From: Pseudobdellovibrionaceae bacterium
Lineage (GTDB): Bacteria > Bdellovibrionota > FAC87 > UBA2466 > JACKAF01
Direction of reading: 5' to 3'
DNA: 64,000 bases
NCBI GenBank assembly: GCA_020635235.1
Contig: JACKAF010000004.1
Span: forward strand, 1-64,000
The first letter of the stretch is position 1. Each line of letters starts with the position of its first letter. Positions 24,258 to 33,032 of the stretch are shown piece by piece. The notes beneath the pieces were generated by a model. That model was not told the DNA's origin and ran no database searches. It worked only from the letters and a program-made list of their open reading frames with translations. Position numbers and translations under genes: made by a program.

Positions 24258-24973
24258 GTGGGAATTCCAAAAAAGTAGCACTAGTTACCGGAGCCGGACG
24301 GGGGATAGGAAAAGCCGCAGCCTGCGTCCTCGCGAAGGCCGGCATGCATGTTTTTCTCCTAAGCCGTACCGTTGCTGAAATAGAGAACACCCAAAAGCAG
24401 ATCGAAGAGAGCGGCGGGAGTGCCGAGGCCGTCGTCTGTGATGTATCAGACGCAGCAGCCGTCTCCAAAGTGTTTGGAAAAATTGAGGCCGAGAAGGCCA
24501 GACTGGATGTGCTCATCAACAATGCGGCCGTCCTGCTCGAGGCTCCCTTTGTGTCTCAAAAGCTTGAGGACTGGGATCGTGTCATGGCGGTCAATGTGCG
24601 CGGTGCCTTCATTTGTGCGCAACATGCTTTCCGATTGATGGCCGAGCGCAAAGCAGGGGTCATCGTGAATGTCGCCTCCTTGGGCGGGATTCAGGGTTCC
24701 GAAAAGTTTCCGGGCTTCTCCGCCTATACGGTTTCAAAGTACGCTGTAGTCGGACTCACCGAGGCCATGGCCGCCGAAGCCGGGCCTTTGGGCGTGCGTG
24801 TAGTGTGCGTGGCCCCTGGCGCGGTGGATACGGCGATGCTGAAAAAGGCCGCCCCCTCCTTGAGGACGCAAACGACACCAGATCACATTGCGGACATCAT
24901 CCGTTATCTGGTATTGGCAGAGCCAGGGGTTCCACTGAACGGAACCGTACTGGAGATTCATTCGAATGCCTGA
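24254..24973 (+). CDS. Short-chain dehydrogenase/reductase in pterin operon
   Basis: A 239-residue classical SDR with the cofactor motif T-G-A-G-R-G-I-G near residues 12-19, N-N-A-A at 89-92, catalytic Ser in N-V-A-S, and Y-T-V-S-K. The cofactor (NADH or NADPH) and substrate cannot be read with confidence. It lies between a PTPS-III-like gene (4-base overlap) and a FolB-like gene (8-base overlap). In known pterin pathways this position is taken by sepiapterin reductase or FolM-type pterin reductases, which are SDRs. Reduction of a pterin intermediate is therefore the leading inference; the motifs alone would equally fit a 3-oxoacyl reductase. Confidence 0.85.
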   Translation: MSGNSKKVALVTGAGRGIGKAAACVLAKAGMHVFLLSRTVAEIENTQKQIEESGGSAEAVVCDVSDAAAVSKVFGKIEAEKARLDVLINNAAVLLEAPFVSQKLEDWDRVMAVNVRGAFICAQHAFRLMAERKAGVIVNVASLGGIQGSEKFPGFSAYTVSKYAVVGLTEAMAAEAGPLGVRVVCVAPGAVDTAMLKKAAPSLRTQTTPDHIADIIRYLVLAEPGVPLNGTVLEIHSNA

Positions 24974-25718
24974 AAACCGAGACTTTATTGAACTGGAGGC
25001 CCGCGGCCTACCAGCGATCATGGGATACGCTCGTCATGAGCGCGTCGAACCCCAGGGGATCCATGTCCACGTCGCCCTCGAGTTTGACGCTCAGGTGGCG
25101 GCCCGTAGCGGGGAGCTCAGCGATGCCATCGACTACGTCCGGGTCCTTGGGGAGTATCGGTTCCTACTTTGGGCGAGCCGCTTCTTTCTGATCGAAACGG
25201 CGGCAGAAACGCTCTGCCGCTATACTCTAAGTCCGCAGTGGGACGGCCGGCCGGCTCAGGCTCTAGGGGTTCGTCTTAGACTCGAAAAGCCGAGTGCGCT
25301 AGGAGCGCACGCGACTCCCGCTCTCAACGTGTACCGGCAGCGCGGGCTTTACACCTTCGCGCCTTTTGAGGGCGAGAATTTTCAGGAAATAGACGACAAC
25401 CGGGACTGCCGTGTTTCTCGAATCGTATTGCCGCCCGGGGGCGCCTTTGCCCCCAGTCGTAGCCGGGTCGCGGTCATGGCGCTCGGCGATGAAGTGTATT
25501 GGGGGGACGAACGCGTGCCGGCAGGAGGGGCCCACTACTCCGCCATTCCCAACTCGCTTGAGTGGGTGAATCGCGGCCTTGAGCCCGTGGCGCTCCTGTG
25601 TGTTGAGTGTCATGACGAGGCATGGTCTGAGAAGCACTTAGAGCACTACCCAGCCGCCCAAGGCGCCGGTTTTAGCTTCTACGATTCCGTTCTAGGCGAA
25701 TACGTAAAACGCCACTAG
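24966..25718 (+). CDS. FolB-like domain fused to a cupin-like domain
   Basis: A 250-residue protein in two parts. Residues 1-~125 match dihydroneopterin aldolase/FolX: Glu25 in H-E-R-V-E-P-Q, Tyr57 in D-A-I-D-Y-V-R-V, I-E-T-A-A-E-T-L and Lys108 in E-K-P-S-A-L, so the known catalytic positions are occupied. Residues ~126-235 are beta-rich with P-P-G-G-A-F, G-D-E-V-Y-W and a final P-V-A-L-L-C-V-E-C-H strand. This resembles a cupin barrel, but the classical metal-binding histidine pair is not evident. FolB proteins are normally about 120 residues, so this is a fusion. The ATG lies eight bases inside the SDR gene. It could act in folate synthesis or in a separate tetrahydropterin pathway. Confidence 0.72.
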   Translation: MPENRDFIELEARGLPAIMGYARHERVEPQGIHVHVALEFDAQVAARSGELSDAIDYVRVLGEYRFLLWASRFFLIETAAETLCRYTLSPQWDGRPAQALGVRLRLEKPSALGAHATPALNVYRQRGLYTFAPFEGENFQEIDDNRDCRVSRIVLPPGGAFAPSRSRVAVMALGDEVYWGDERVPAGGAHYSAIPNSLEWVNRGLEPVALLCVECHDEAWSEKHLEHYPAAQGAGFSFYDSVLGEYVKRH

Positions 25719-26779
25719 TTGGGCTTACACTCGGTGGTTTCCGGGTAGCCGATCCACGCCTTTACTACGGCAGGCGGGATGAGGGATCCGACGTGTTCCA
25801 GACTTTTCTTGATCACGGCTTTGTTGGCTTCCGGTGTGTACGCGACGAAAGAGTCGTTCACCAGACCCTCGATTTTTGCGCCCATATCCAACATTTGGGT
25901 TTTGGTCCCCTCACACGCGAAATCCATCTTATCGGTATCGATCGACTTGACGTGAAAGTATTCGCGAGTGCGAAAGTTCATTTGTCTGGTTTTGGTTTCA
26001 TATACGATGTGAAACTTGCTGTAGTCGGTTGGGCCAACGCTGTCGAGTATTTCAAAAGCGTATTCAACCGGCTTGTGCGTGCTTTCATCAAAAGCCGTGG
26101 CGAGCGAGCTGGCGCGCACGAAACGATCCAAAGAGGCCTCGGACTGCGGGATAGGTTTTTCGCCTCCAAAGCCTTTGTGTTCTTTTAGAAAGCTGACTGA
26201 ATCCTCAAAGGTGTTATTGGTGAGCGTCGGAACTGCCATCTCTTCTCCGATTTTTGCGACCATTTTTTTGTCGACGTACTCGAATGTTGAGCACGTTCCC
26301 GTGGGATCGCACGCGAGGTAGTGAACTTTGGCGTAAATGGGTTGGACGCGCAAATCGTCACGGTGTTCGTACATCTCCTTTACCGATTCGTAGTTGTCCA
26401 GCTGGTATTGAATCCACTGCAGCTCGTTTACCGTCGGACGCTCATCGGCTGCCGGGTATTTGGAAGAATCCAGCCACATGATTTCTATCGCGAGCCCTTT
26501 TTCATTCATTCCGCCGAGAGGAAACTCACGACCGTGCTGGTTGAAGGTGACGCTGCCGTACTTTGACGTCCACTCTGCAGACGTGGCATCGGGATGAAAA
26601 TTTAGGCTCTTTTTCCCGACGTTGCGTTTGTTTACAACGACCATTCCGTGGCCTTGCGTCCAGTCGTAGCTTTTTACCATGAGTTTGTTGAGACTTTGGG
26701 GGATGGCGGCTGTTGTGCAGGCCCCTGCTACCGCACTCCAAAAGAAAAACGTTCCCAAAAAAGCAGAAAAAATGCGCAT
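25715..26779 (-). CDS. Secreted linear amide C-N hydrolase (choloylglycine hydrolase family)
   Basis: A 354-residue Ntn-hydrolase of the choloylglycine hydrolase/penicillin acylase group (linear amide C-N hydrolases). The signal peptide (residues 1-20, ending A-G-A) is followed directly by Cys21 in C-T-T-A-A, so signal cleavage would expose the nucleophilic N-terminal cysteine. Further marks are the early K-S-Y-D-W segment and G-G-M-N-E-K-G-L. The start is ATG at 26779 with GGAGGGG six bases upstream. Substrates of periplasmic relatives include N-acyl amides such as acyl-homoserine lactones or bile-acid conjugates; none can be singled out here. It ends convergently on the FolB-cupin gene, sharing a CTAG. 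Confidence 0.88.
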   Translation of the reverse strand: MRIFSAFLGTFFFWSAVAGACTTAAIPQSLNKLMVKSYDWTQGHGMVVVNKRNVGKKSLNFHPDATSAEWTSKYGSVTFNQHGREFPLGGMNEKGLAIEIMWLDSSKYPAADERPTVNELQWIQYQLDNYESVKEMYEHRDDLRVQPIYAKVHYLACDPTGTCSTFEYVDKKMVAKIGEEMAVPTLTNNTFEDSVSFLKEHKGFGGEKPIPQSEASLDRFVRASSLATAFDESTHKPVEYAFEILDSVGPTDYSKFHIVYETKTRQMNFRTREYFHVKSIDTDKMDFACEGTKTQMLDMGAKIEGLVNDSFVAYTPEANKAVIKKSLEHVGSLIPPAVVKAWIGYPETTECKPN

Positions 26780-26857
26780 GACAAGCCCCTCCCTGTATTG
26801 CCCGAAGTATATCGGCAGAGAGCGGCGTGGCAAACCTTTAGTTAGACGCGGTGCATT

Positions 26858-27787
26858 CTAGTTTAGATCGGCTGGAAGTGCGGGGAGAGGCCACTCTTTT
26901 GGTAGTGGGTGGCTCAAAATGTCCACGGCGACAATAGCGTTCAGCGTTTCGTCTTCATAACGCATGGCTTTAAGTTCATCGAGGATTACTGCGCCCAGGT
27001 AACCTATAGGGTTGCTCCAATAAAGATCATACTGTTGTTCCAGCTCCTCGGTTTTCATTTGTGCGTGTTCTCGGCGCGTCCATGTCCCGTAGCGTTCGAT
27101 GAAAACTATTTCGCTATATAGGCGAGAGTAAAGACGCTCCACGGGATCGCGGCGCGTGTAGTTGTCATCGGGTTCCTTTATCGGATCGTCACCGTAGAGA
27201 TAATTGCGGACAGTTTCGCCCAGCTCTCCACGAACACTTTTAATGTGTCGGCCGCGTACGAGACGATCCAGCACGTACAAAGCGGTGGCGCTTGCGCTGA
27301 AACTCAAGTTGGGATCTGTCTCCCAATGGCTTGGGTTGAGCAAGAGAGCTATTTTGTGGCTCTCTAAGCGCGCGACACAGGCCGCATGCACGACGAAAAT
27401 CGGTTTGGTTTCCAAGTCCACCAGCGACGTCAGCCCGAGCAGGTATTGACCCTCGACTAGGTGAAAAGAAATCTCGCGCAATTTCGCATCGCTTTGGGCT
27501 ACCGCAAAAATATCCAGGCTGCTTTCGTCAAGCGCCAGGCGCGTATAAATACGGGCGACGTCGGCCAACTGGCGTGTTTCGTAGGACCCCGAGGCATCCG
27601 CCATCGGACCCGCGTAGCCCGGAATCGTCCTCGGGGGACGGGTCCACGGAAGGCGAAGGGCGAGCGTCTCCTGGACAACCCTGCCTCGACAGTCCTCTTC
27701 AGCTTCATGGTTCGGGCCTGAGGCCAAAACACTTAGGCAGAAGAACCCGCAGAGAGCCCATCCATATTTTAGGTTTTTGAAATTCAT
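26858..27787 (-). CDS. Secreted protein of unknown function
   Basis: A 309-residue protein with a signal peptide (about residues 1-22, ending L-A-S-G). The body is mixed helix and strand with no motif that I recognise. It contains an E-E-D-C-R-G segment just after the signal and a Y-x-x-R-x-x-V-E-R-L-Y-S-R-L-Y-S-E-I helix around residue 225. It lies 78 bases upstream of the amide hydrolase in the same direction and may share its transcript. About 190 bases upstream of its start are AT-rich with no recognisable gene. Confidence 0.7.
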   Translation of the reverse strand: MNFKNLKYGWALCGFFCLSVLASGPNHEAEEDCRGRVVQETLALRLPWTRPPRTIPGYAGPMADASGSYETRQLADVARIYTRLALDESSLDIFAVAQSDAKLREISFHLVEGQYLLGLTSLVDLETKPIFVVHAACVARLESHKIALLLNPSHWETDPNLSFSASATALYVLDRLVRGRHIKSVRGELGETVRNYLYGDDPIKEPDDNYTRRDPVERLYSRLYSEIVFIERYGTWTRREHAQMKTEELEQQYDLYWSNPIGYLGAVILDELKAMRYEDETLNAIVAVDILSHPLPKEWPLPALPADLN

Positions 27788-27978
27788 GCTACCGAGCCCG
27801 TGTTTTACCGCGTTGCGTAAAAAAGTGCAATTATTTGAACGGTGAGCGGTCCAGCTTTCAATAATTAAGGTATTAATTTCAGCTACTTGAGGTGAATGTT
27901 GGTTACAGCCCTTGACCGGAGGGGGGATTTGACTAAAATGCCGCTACTTTCTGGCGTGTGACGCGCTGGGTAAAAATT

Positions 27979-28050
27979 ATGGATAGATTACTCATAGTCG
28001 TTATCGTGTTGTTTCTCTTGGTGGTCAGCTCTTCGCCGCTGATGTTCTAA
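27979..28050 (+). CDS. Possible 23-residue hydrophobic peptide
   Basis: An ATG-started frame of 23 codons encoding one strongly hydrophobic segment (Leu, Ile, Val rich) with a short Ser-Ser-Ser-Pro tail. Its last 26 bases overlap the 3' end of the acyltransferase gene on the other strand. It looks like a single-span membrane peptide of the kind found among small toxins or regulatory peptides. There is no convincing ribosome binding site and chance is possible. Confidence 0.2.
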   Translation: MDRLLIVVIVLFLLVVSSSPLMF

Positions 28051-29161
28051 GTCTTTGTAGACGCTTCTTTTCGCTCACCGAGACAATTTCTTTCGGACAC
28101 ACTCGATCTCTCCATTTGAGGGCTGGTTTTTCTACGGCGTGGTAGAGGACCCAGGCCAACAGTAGAGATCCTGCCATTACCGTCGGAATCAAAAAAACAA
28201 TTAACCCCCAATCCTCCAACCCCAGATACTGGGCGATGCGGGCGGCGTAGTAGAGTGGCTTGTCGTGTGAAAGGTAAATGCTGAACGATAGAGAGGCCAC
28301 CCACGCCAAAAAGCGGTGAGAGAGCCAAGACCGAAAAAGAAAACGTGGTGAGAGTGCCGCTCCTACCAAAAGAGCAAAACCGATCGCTTGCCCCCCGAAT
28401 AGAAAGTTAGTTTGCCAGAAACGGTTCCAATGGGTGAAGTGGGCGCCGTAAACGAATACCAGGCCCACTGCTCCATACAAATTTGGATGCCTGAGCAACC
28501 AACCGAGCTTTTCGCGGCTGTGCAGGTACGCCAGCCCATAACCGAGTAAGAGAGAATCGACTACGGCAAACGTATGGAAGAACTTATAGAAGCCATTTCC
28601 CTCTATCCAGCGGTACAGATAGGTGGCAATCACGAGCGCCGCAAACAAAAGGCCGCCGGCGATGCGGCCGTGTTTCCACTTCCAGAGCAGGGCCAAGGAA
28701 AGCGGGAGGAAGAAGTAGAACTGCTCTTCGACTGCCAAGCTCCAGGTAACCAAAAAGAACTTCGGGGAAAAGAGATTTTGGGTGAAAGTTAGGTAGTGCC
28801 AAAGCGACGGCTCTATCGGACCCGAGTGGCGAATGGCGTTCAGGAACAACAATAGGAAATAGAGCGGCCACGTGCGCAGAAGTCGGCGTACCCAAAATCG
28901 GCGCAGATGAAGTCCGCCCGTCTCATTGAGCTCCCGAAGCGCCAATCCCCCGACTAAAAAACCGCTCAACACGAAAAACAGATAGACGCCATTCCAGCCG
29001 GTTCCGACGATCGCTCGGAACCAAGCCGCCTTTCCGTCTAGCGAGACGTAATGGGCCAAATGATGACCCACAACTAAAAGGATAGCGAGAGCGCGTAAGC
29101 CGTCGAGTGCTGGGAAACGTGGGCCGGACGACGAGGGCATTTTTTGATCGTTTTGCTGCAT
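28025..29161 (-). CDS. Acyltransferase 3 family membrane protein (OafA/YrhL-like)
   Basis: A 378-residue integral membrane acyltransferase of the OafA/YrhL family, which transfers acetyl or other acyl groups to surface glycans. The N-terminal signature F-P-A-L-D-G-L-R-A-L-A-I with the H-H pair nine to ten residues later is present (about residues 16-36). T-W-S-L-A-V-E-E-Q-F-Y-F-F follows near residue 140, and about ten membrane spans can be counted. The start is ATG at 29161, with no clear Shine-Dalgarno sequence. The partner glycan is unknown; no glycan locus adjoins it. The 5' end lies 92 bases from polA, transcribed divergently. Confidence 0.9.
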   Translation of the reverse strand: MQQNDQKMPSSSGPRFPALDGLRALAILLVVGHHLAHYVSLDGKAAWFRAIVGTGWNGVYLFFVLSGFLVGGLALRELNETGGLHLRRFWVRRLLRTWPLYFLLLFLNAIRHSGPIEPSLWHYLTFTQNLFSPKFFLVTWSLAVEEQFYFFLPLSLALLWKWKHGRIAGGLLFAALVIATYLYRWIEGNGFYKFFHTFAVVDSLLLGYGLAYLHSREKLGWLLRHPNLYGAVGLVFVYGAHFTHWNRFWQTNFLFGGQAIGFALLVGAALSPRFLFRSWLSHRFLAWVASLSFSIYLSHDKPLYYAARIAQYLGLEDWGLIVFLIPTVMAGSLLLAWVLYHAVEKPALKWRDRVCPKEIVSVSEKKRLQRLRTSAAKS

Positions 29162-29253
29162 GGGGGTGGGGGCCTATATCTAGAAGTCTTCCTTATATCT
29201 TATCGGCTTTTTGGTTGATGAGGTGCAGTCCCTGGCGATATGGTCCCCAGACT

Positions 29254-31938
29254 ATGAAAAAAGACAAAATCGTAATCATCGACGGAAGCAGCTACTTTTT
29301 CAGGGCCTTTTTTGCCATCCAGAGGCTGAGTAATTCCAAGGGCTTCCCGACTAACGCGGTGTACGGTTTTATCAATATGCTGCTAAAAGTCATGGACGTC
29401 GAAAATCCCAAGAAACTGGCCATTGCTTTTGACACCCCCGCACCGACTTTTAGAAAGAAGTTGTACCCAAAATACAAAGCCAACCGGGAAGCACCGCCGG
29501 AAGATCTGGTCAGACAGATTCCGTACATTCAAAAGGCGGTCGATGCGTTTGGAATCACCCGCATGCAGATGGAAGGCTATGAAGCGGATGACGTGATCGC
29601 GACCCTCGCGCACCGGGCAAATAGCGAGAGCTACCACGTAGATATTATTTCGGGCGACAAGGATCTCATGCAGCTTGTGGGCCCCAAAATTGCGCTCTTC
29701 GATACGATGAAGGACAAGCGCTACGACGCGGCCGCGGTGGAGGAAAAATTTGGAGTGGGGCCCGAGCAAATGGTGGATTTGCTGGCACTGATGGGGGACT
29801 CTTCTGACAACGTTCCCGGCGTAAAAGGGATCGGTCCTAAGACGGCTGCTGAACTTTTGCAGAAGTACAAGACGCTGGATGGGATCTACGAGTCTTTGGA
29901 GGAGATTAAGCAGCAAAAAAGAAAAGAAGTACTGAAAGATGAGAAGGCGCTCGCCTATTTGAGCCGAGACCTGGTGACCTTAAAGAAGGATGTGCCGCTA
30001 TCTTTTGGCTGGCAGGACTTGGACTACAAAGGACCCGACGAGTCTCTTTTGGGGCCGCTTTTCCAGGAGCTTGAGTTCCAAAATCTTATTAAGCGATTCA
30101 ATCTCCAAACCACTACCGAATCTGTTTCGACTTTCAAACGTGGAAAGTACCTGGCCGTAATAGATGAGAACCAGTTGCAGCGGATCTGCAAGGATCTGAG
30201 TAAAGCCAAATTTCTGGCCGTGGATACGGAGACAACGGGACTGGACGCGCACCAAGCGGGTCTTGTCGGAATTTCCTTAAGTGGAAAGCTAGGTGAGGCC
30301 TATTACCTGCCCGTTGCACACGTAAAAGCAGATGAGAACGCCCCTCAGCCCGTTCAACTTTCACTTGCAGCGGTTCAAAAACACCTGGGGCCTCTACTCG
30401 CGGACGCCACTTTGCCGAAAGTCGGACAAAATATTAAGTACGATATTCAGATCCTGAAGCGCTTTGGCTTGCCGGTAGCGGGAATTCTTTCGGACACGAT
30501 GCTAGCAAGCTACGTGCTGGACCCCGAGCAATCCCACGGGCTCGATGCCATGGCGTTCCGCCTTTTCGGACACCAAAACATCAGCTACGAAGACGTGACG
30601 GGTAAGGGGAAGAGCCAGGTGCTTTTTTCCCACGTCCAGATTCCACAAGCCACGGAGTACGCAGCGGAAGATGCTGAGGTAACCCTAGCGATCCACGAAA
30701 AGTTGTTTCCCGAAATCGAGAAAGCCCATTTATCCAAAGTTTTTTCCGATATCGAGGTGCCGTTGATTCCGGTACTTGCGGATATGGAGGATACCGGCGT
30801 GCTCGTGGATGATAAGGCATTGGAAAAACTCAACGTGCAGCTTGAAGAAGAAATTGAGCAGGTGCAGGAGAATGTGTATGAACTTGCTGGCGAAGAGTTC
30901 AATCTCAACTCTCCCAAACAACTCGGGCATATCCTGTTTGAAAAGTTGAAACTCCCGGTAGTAAAGAAAACCAAGACGGGGTTTTCCACGGATGAAAGCG
31001 TATTGGAGACCCTTGCAAAGAGCCACCCCATCGCCCAATGGCTTTTGGGAAATCGCGAGCTGGTGAAATTGAAAAGCACCTACGTCGAAGGCCTGTTGAC
31101 GCGCATACATCCGGAAACGCATCGGATTCACACACGATTCAATCAAACGGTGGCGGCAACGGGACGTTTGAGTAGTTCCAATCCCAACCTGCAGAACATC
31201 CCTGTCAGTCGAGACGGCAAATACGATATTCGATCGGTGTTTATCCCTAAGGACGGCTGTAGCCTTTTTTCCGCTGACTACAGTCAGGTTGAACTGCGTC
31301 TTTTGGCACATATGAGCGAGGATCCGGAATTGCTGAAAGCTTTTGAAAGAGACGAAGATGTGCACGCGCACACCGCACGCCTAATCTTCGGAACTGAGGA
31401 AGTATCGTCAGAACAGCGTTCCGTTGCCAAAACCATAAATTTTGGCGTGATCTATGGCCAAACTCCGTATGGACTTTCGCAGCAGCTCAAAATCAGTACC
31501 TCCGAGGCAAAAAGCTTCATCGACAATTATTTTGCTCGCTACGCGAGTGTGAAATCCTTCATGCAGAAGTTGATTGGCCAAGCGCAGAAGCAGGGGTATG
31601 TGACAACGATTCTCGGACGTCGTCGTTTTGTGAAGGAAATCGACAGCAAAAATCGGATGCGTCGGGAGATGGCGGAGCGACTGGCGATCAACTCGCCTCT
31701 CCAGGGCACCGCTGCGGATATGATCAAGCTCGCGATGATAGATATCTACAATAAGTTGTCTGAGCAAAAATTGAAGGCAAAAATGATCCTTCAAGTGCAC
31801 GACGAATTGGTCTTTGAAGTCCCTAACGATGAGAAGAAAACTCTGGAGCCTTTGGTGCTTCAGGCCATGGAAAAGGCTCTGCCTTTAAGAGTACCTCTAA
31901 AAGTGGATAGTAAATGGGGAGATCGCTGGAGCAAATAG
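29254..31938 (+). CDS. polA: DNA polymerase I
   Basis: An 894-residue DNA polymerase I with all three activities. Residues 1-~290 are the 5'-3' exonuclease (V-I-I-D-G-S-S-Y, G-Y-E-A-D-D-V-I-A-T, G-D-S-S-D-N-V-P-G-V-K-G-I-G-P-K-T). About 310-490 are the 3'-5' exonuclease with D-T-E-T-T-G intact, so proofreading should be active. The polymerase domain follows, with S-S-x-N-P-N-L-Q-N-I-P, motif A S-A-D-Y-S-Q-V-E-L-R, motif B R-x-x-x-K-x-x-x-F-G-x-I-Y-G and motif C Q-V-H-D-E-L. It works in lagging-strand maturation and excision repair. I took the ATG at 29254, where homology begins; the frame is open 49 codons upstream without support. It abuts the convergent methyltransferase gene. Confidence 0.97.
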   Translation: MKKDKIVIIDGSSYFFRAFFAIQRLSNSKGFPTNAVYGFINMLLKVMDVENPKKLAIAFDTPAPTFRKKLYPKYKANREAPPEDLVRQIPYIQKAVDAFGITRMQMEGYEADDVIATLAHRANSESYHVDIISGDKDLMQLVGPKIALFDTMKDKRYDAAAVEEKFGVGPEQMVDLLALMGDSSDNVPGVKGIGPKTAAELLQKYKTLDGIYESLEEIKQQKRKEVLKDEKALAYLSRDLVTLKKDVPLSFGWQDLDYKGPDESLLGPLFQELEFQNLIKRFNLQTTTESVSTFKRGKYLAVIDENQLQRICKDLSKAKFLAVDTETTGLDAHQAGLVGISLSGKLGEAYYLPVAHVKADENAPQPVQLSLAAVQKHLGPLLADATLPKVGQNIKYDIQILKRFGLPVAGILSDTMLASYVLDPEQSHGLDAMAFRLFGHQNISYEDVTGKGKSQVLFSHVQIPQATEYAAEDAEVTLAIHEKLFPEIEKAHLSKVFSDIEVPLIPVLADMEDTGVLVDDKALEKLNVQLEEEIEQVQENVYELAGEEFNLNSPKQLGHILFEKLKLPVVKKTKTGFSTDESVLETLAKSHPIAQWLLGNRELVKLKSTYVEGLLTRIHPETHRIHTRFNQTVAATGRLSSSNPNLQNIPVSRDGKYDIRSVFIPKDGCSLFSADYSQVELRLLAHMSEDPELLKAFERDEDVHAHTARLIFGTEEVSSEQRSVAKTINFGVIYGQTPYGLSQQLKISTSEAKSFIDNYFARYASVKSFMQKLIGQAQKQGYVTTILGRRRFVKEIDSKNRMRREMAERLAINSPLQGTAADMIKLAMIDIYNKLSEQKLKAKMILQVHDELVFEVPNDEKKTLEPLVLQAMEKALPLRVPLKVDSKWGDRWSK

Positions 31939-32688
31939 CTAGCGGCGCCCAATAAGATAGGTATAGCTACTCCATGCCGGACCCGCGTGCTTGTCGCTCT
32001 CTGCACGCAGGACTTGGCCGGAGTTTAGTGCAATCCACTCTTCTACTTGTGCCCTAGGGATGCCGTACATCTCCAAAATTGGGAGGCCAGACTGTTTTCT
32101 CAAGCGCAAGCTATCGGCGACCTCAATGGGAAGCAGAGGGCGGAGCCAGTCTTTGCAGCGGTGTACCCAAGTAGACTCGTTTCTCTCCGCCGGGATTTGT
32201 ACCAGTATTTTTCCATTGGGCGAAAGGACTCGGAGAAACTCCTTGAGGTAACCCTTCATCAAACTGGGCGGCATGTGCTGGAGGACAATCACGCAGTACA
32301 CAAAGTCAAAGTGCCCATCAGGGAAGAGGCTTAGATTCGACGCGGGGTTATGGTGGTAGTGACAGCTACTCGGGGACTGATTGTATGTCCGTGCGAGGCG
32401 CACCATCTCTTCGGAAATGTCCACGCCGTGTACCTCGCGGCCTCTGGCCGCCAGCGCCTGAGAAATCCTTCCCATGCCGCAGCCAAAGTCGAGTGCGCGT
32501 TCAAAAGGGGCTCCCACGAAACTGACTCCAACGCGCTCCAAAGCGCTGTCCAAACTACGTCGGCCCGTTTCAAAAAATGTCTCGGGGTTCCAGCCCCCAT
32601 TTTCTTTGTTAGGCTGGGCCAGAATGGCCCACATTGGATCAAGCCGAGCGTTTTTTTCCCATCGCTTTCGTACCTGCGAAAAGATCAT
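31939..32688 (-). CDS. Class I SAM-dependent methyltransferase
   Basis: A protein of about 250 residues with the SAM-binding motif I A-L-D-F-G-C-G-M-G-R (about residue 65), an acidic motif G-V-D-I-S, and F-D-F-V-Y-C-V-I-V-L-Q-H-M-P. This is the Methyltransf_11/25 type. The substrate is unknown. The ATG at 32688 fits family starts (V-R-K-R-W-E-x-x-A-R-x-D-P-M-W); an in-frame TTG at 32793 would add 35 residues without motif support. Its stop codon directly abuts the stop of polA with no spacer. It is divergent from the nrdJ leader. The 165 bases between its start and the promoter at 32854 show nothing I can name. Confidence 0.88.
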   Translation of the reverse strand: MIFSQVRKRWEKNARLDPMWAILAQPNKENGGWNPETFFETGRRSLDSALERVGVSFVGAPFERALDFGCGMGRISQALAARGREVHGVDISEEMVRLARTYNQSPSSCHYHHNPASNLSLFPDGHFDFVYCVIVLQHMPPSLMKGYLKEFLRVLSPNGKILVQIPAERNESTWVHRCKDWLRPLLPIEVADSLRLRKQSGLPILEMYGIPRAQVEEWIALNSGQVLRAESDKHAGPAWSSYTYLIGRR

Positions 32689-32853
32689 ATTAGTAAAGAT
32701 ATAGCACCCTAACGCCCGGCCCCCAAGGGCCCGGCGCAATTTCTTGGTGAAAGGCCGCAGGCTCCTGCCAGGAGGGACCTCGCTTTTTTGCAAAAGTTTC
32801 CTCTGCGCTAACGCGGTCCTGCACTTGAGTTGGGACTACAAGGCCGCGCGCCG

Positions 32854-32884
32854 TTGACAGTAAATGTAGTGTACGTGCTATATT
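32854..32884 (+). promoter_or_regulatory. Candidate sigma-70 promoter of the nrdJ leader
   Basis: TTGACA (32854-32859) is a perfect -35 box. TATATT (32879-32884), preceded by TGC as in extended -10 promoters, follows after 19 bases, which is long; an offset -10 gives 17-18. Transcription from here would produce a leader of roughly 240 bases before nrdJ. Confidence 0.5.
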
Positions 32885-32900
32885 TTGGGGTACATTACGG

Positions 32901-32999
32901 GTGAGCGACATCCTAGAGAGGGAGTTCTACGAAGACGCCAGAATGCCAGTTCAGGGGGGCAGGGTCAACGGCTTGCGAATCGGAAGCCTAGACACTTAA
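32901..32999 (+). CDS. Possible 32-residue leader peptide upstream of nrdJ
   Basis: GTG-started frame of 32 codons in the nrdJ leader, encoding a charged, soluble-looking peptide (Met-Ser-Asp-Ile-Leu-Glu at the start, Gly-Ser-Leu-Asp-Thr at the end). It has no clear ribosome binding site and overlaps a predicted stem (32970-32988), so it may simply be part of a structured RNA. It is listed because it is the only frame in this leader that looks protein-like. Confidence 0.2.
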   Translation: MSDILEREFYEDARMPVQGGRVNGLRIGSLDT

Positions 33000-33032
33000 T
33001 CGCGTTTTAGCTGACATTTCGCCTTTTGAACG

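Noticed and set aside
29107..29253. 49-codon N-terminal extension of DNA polymerase I
   Set aside because: Runs through the divergent promoter region and into the acyltransferase 5' end; homology begins at the ATG at 29254.
32840..32900. NrdR box upstream of nrdJ
   Set aside because: No pair of 16-base NrdR-like palindromes could be found; only short TA-rich matches.
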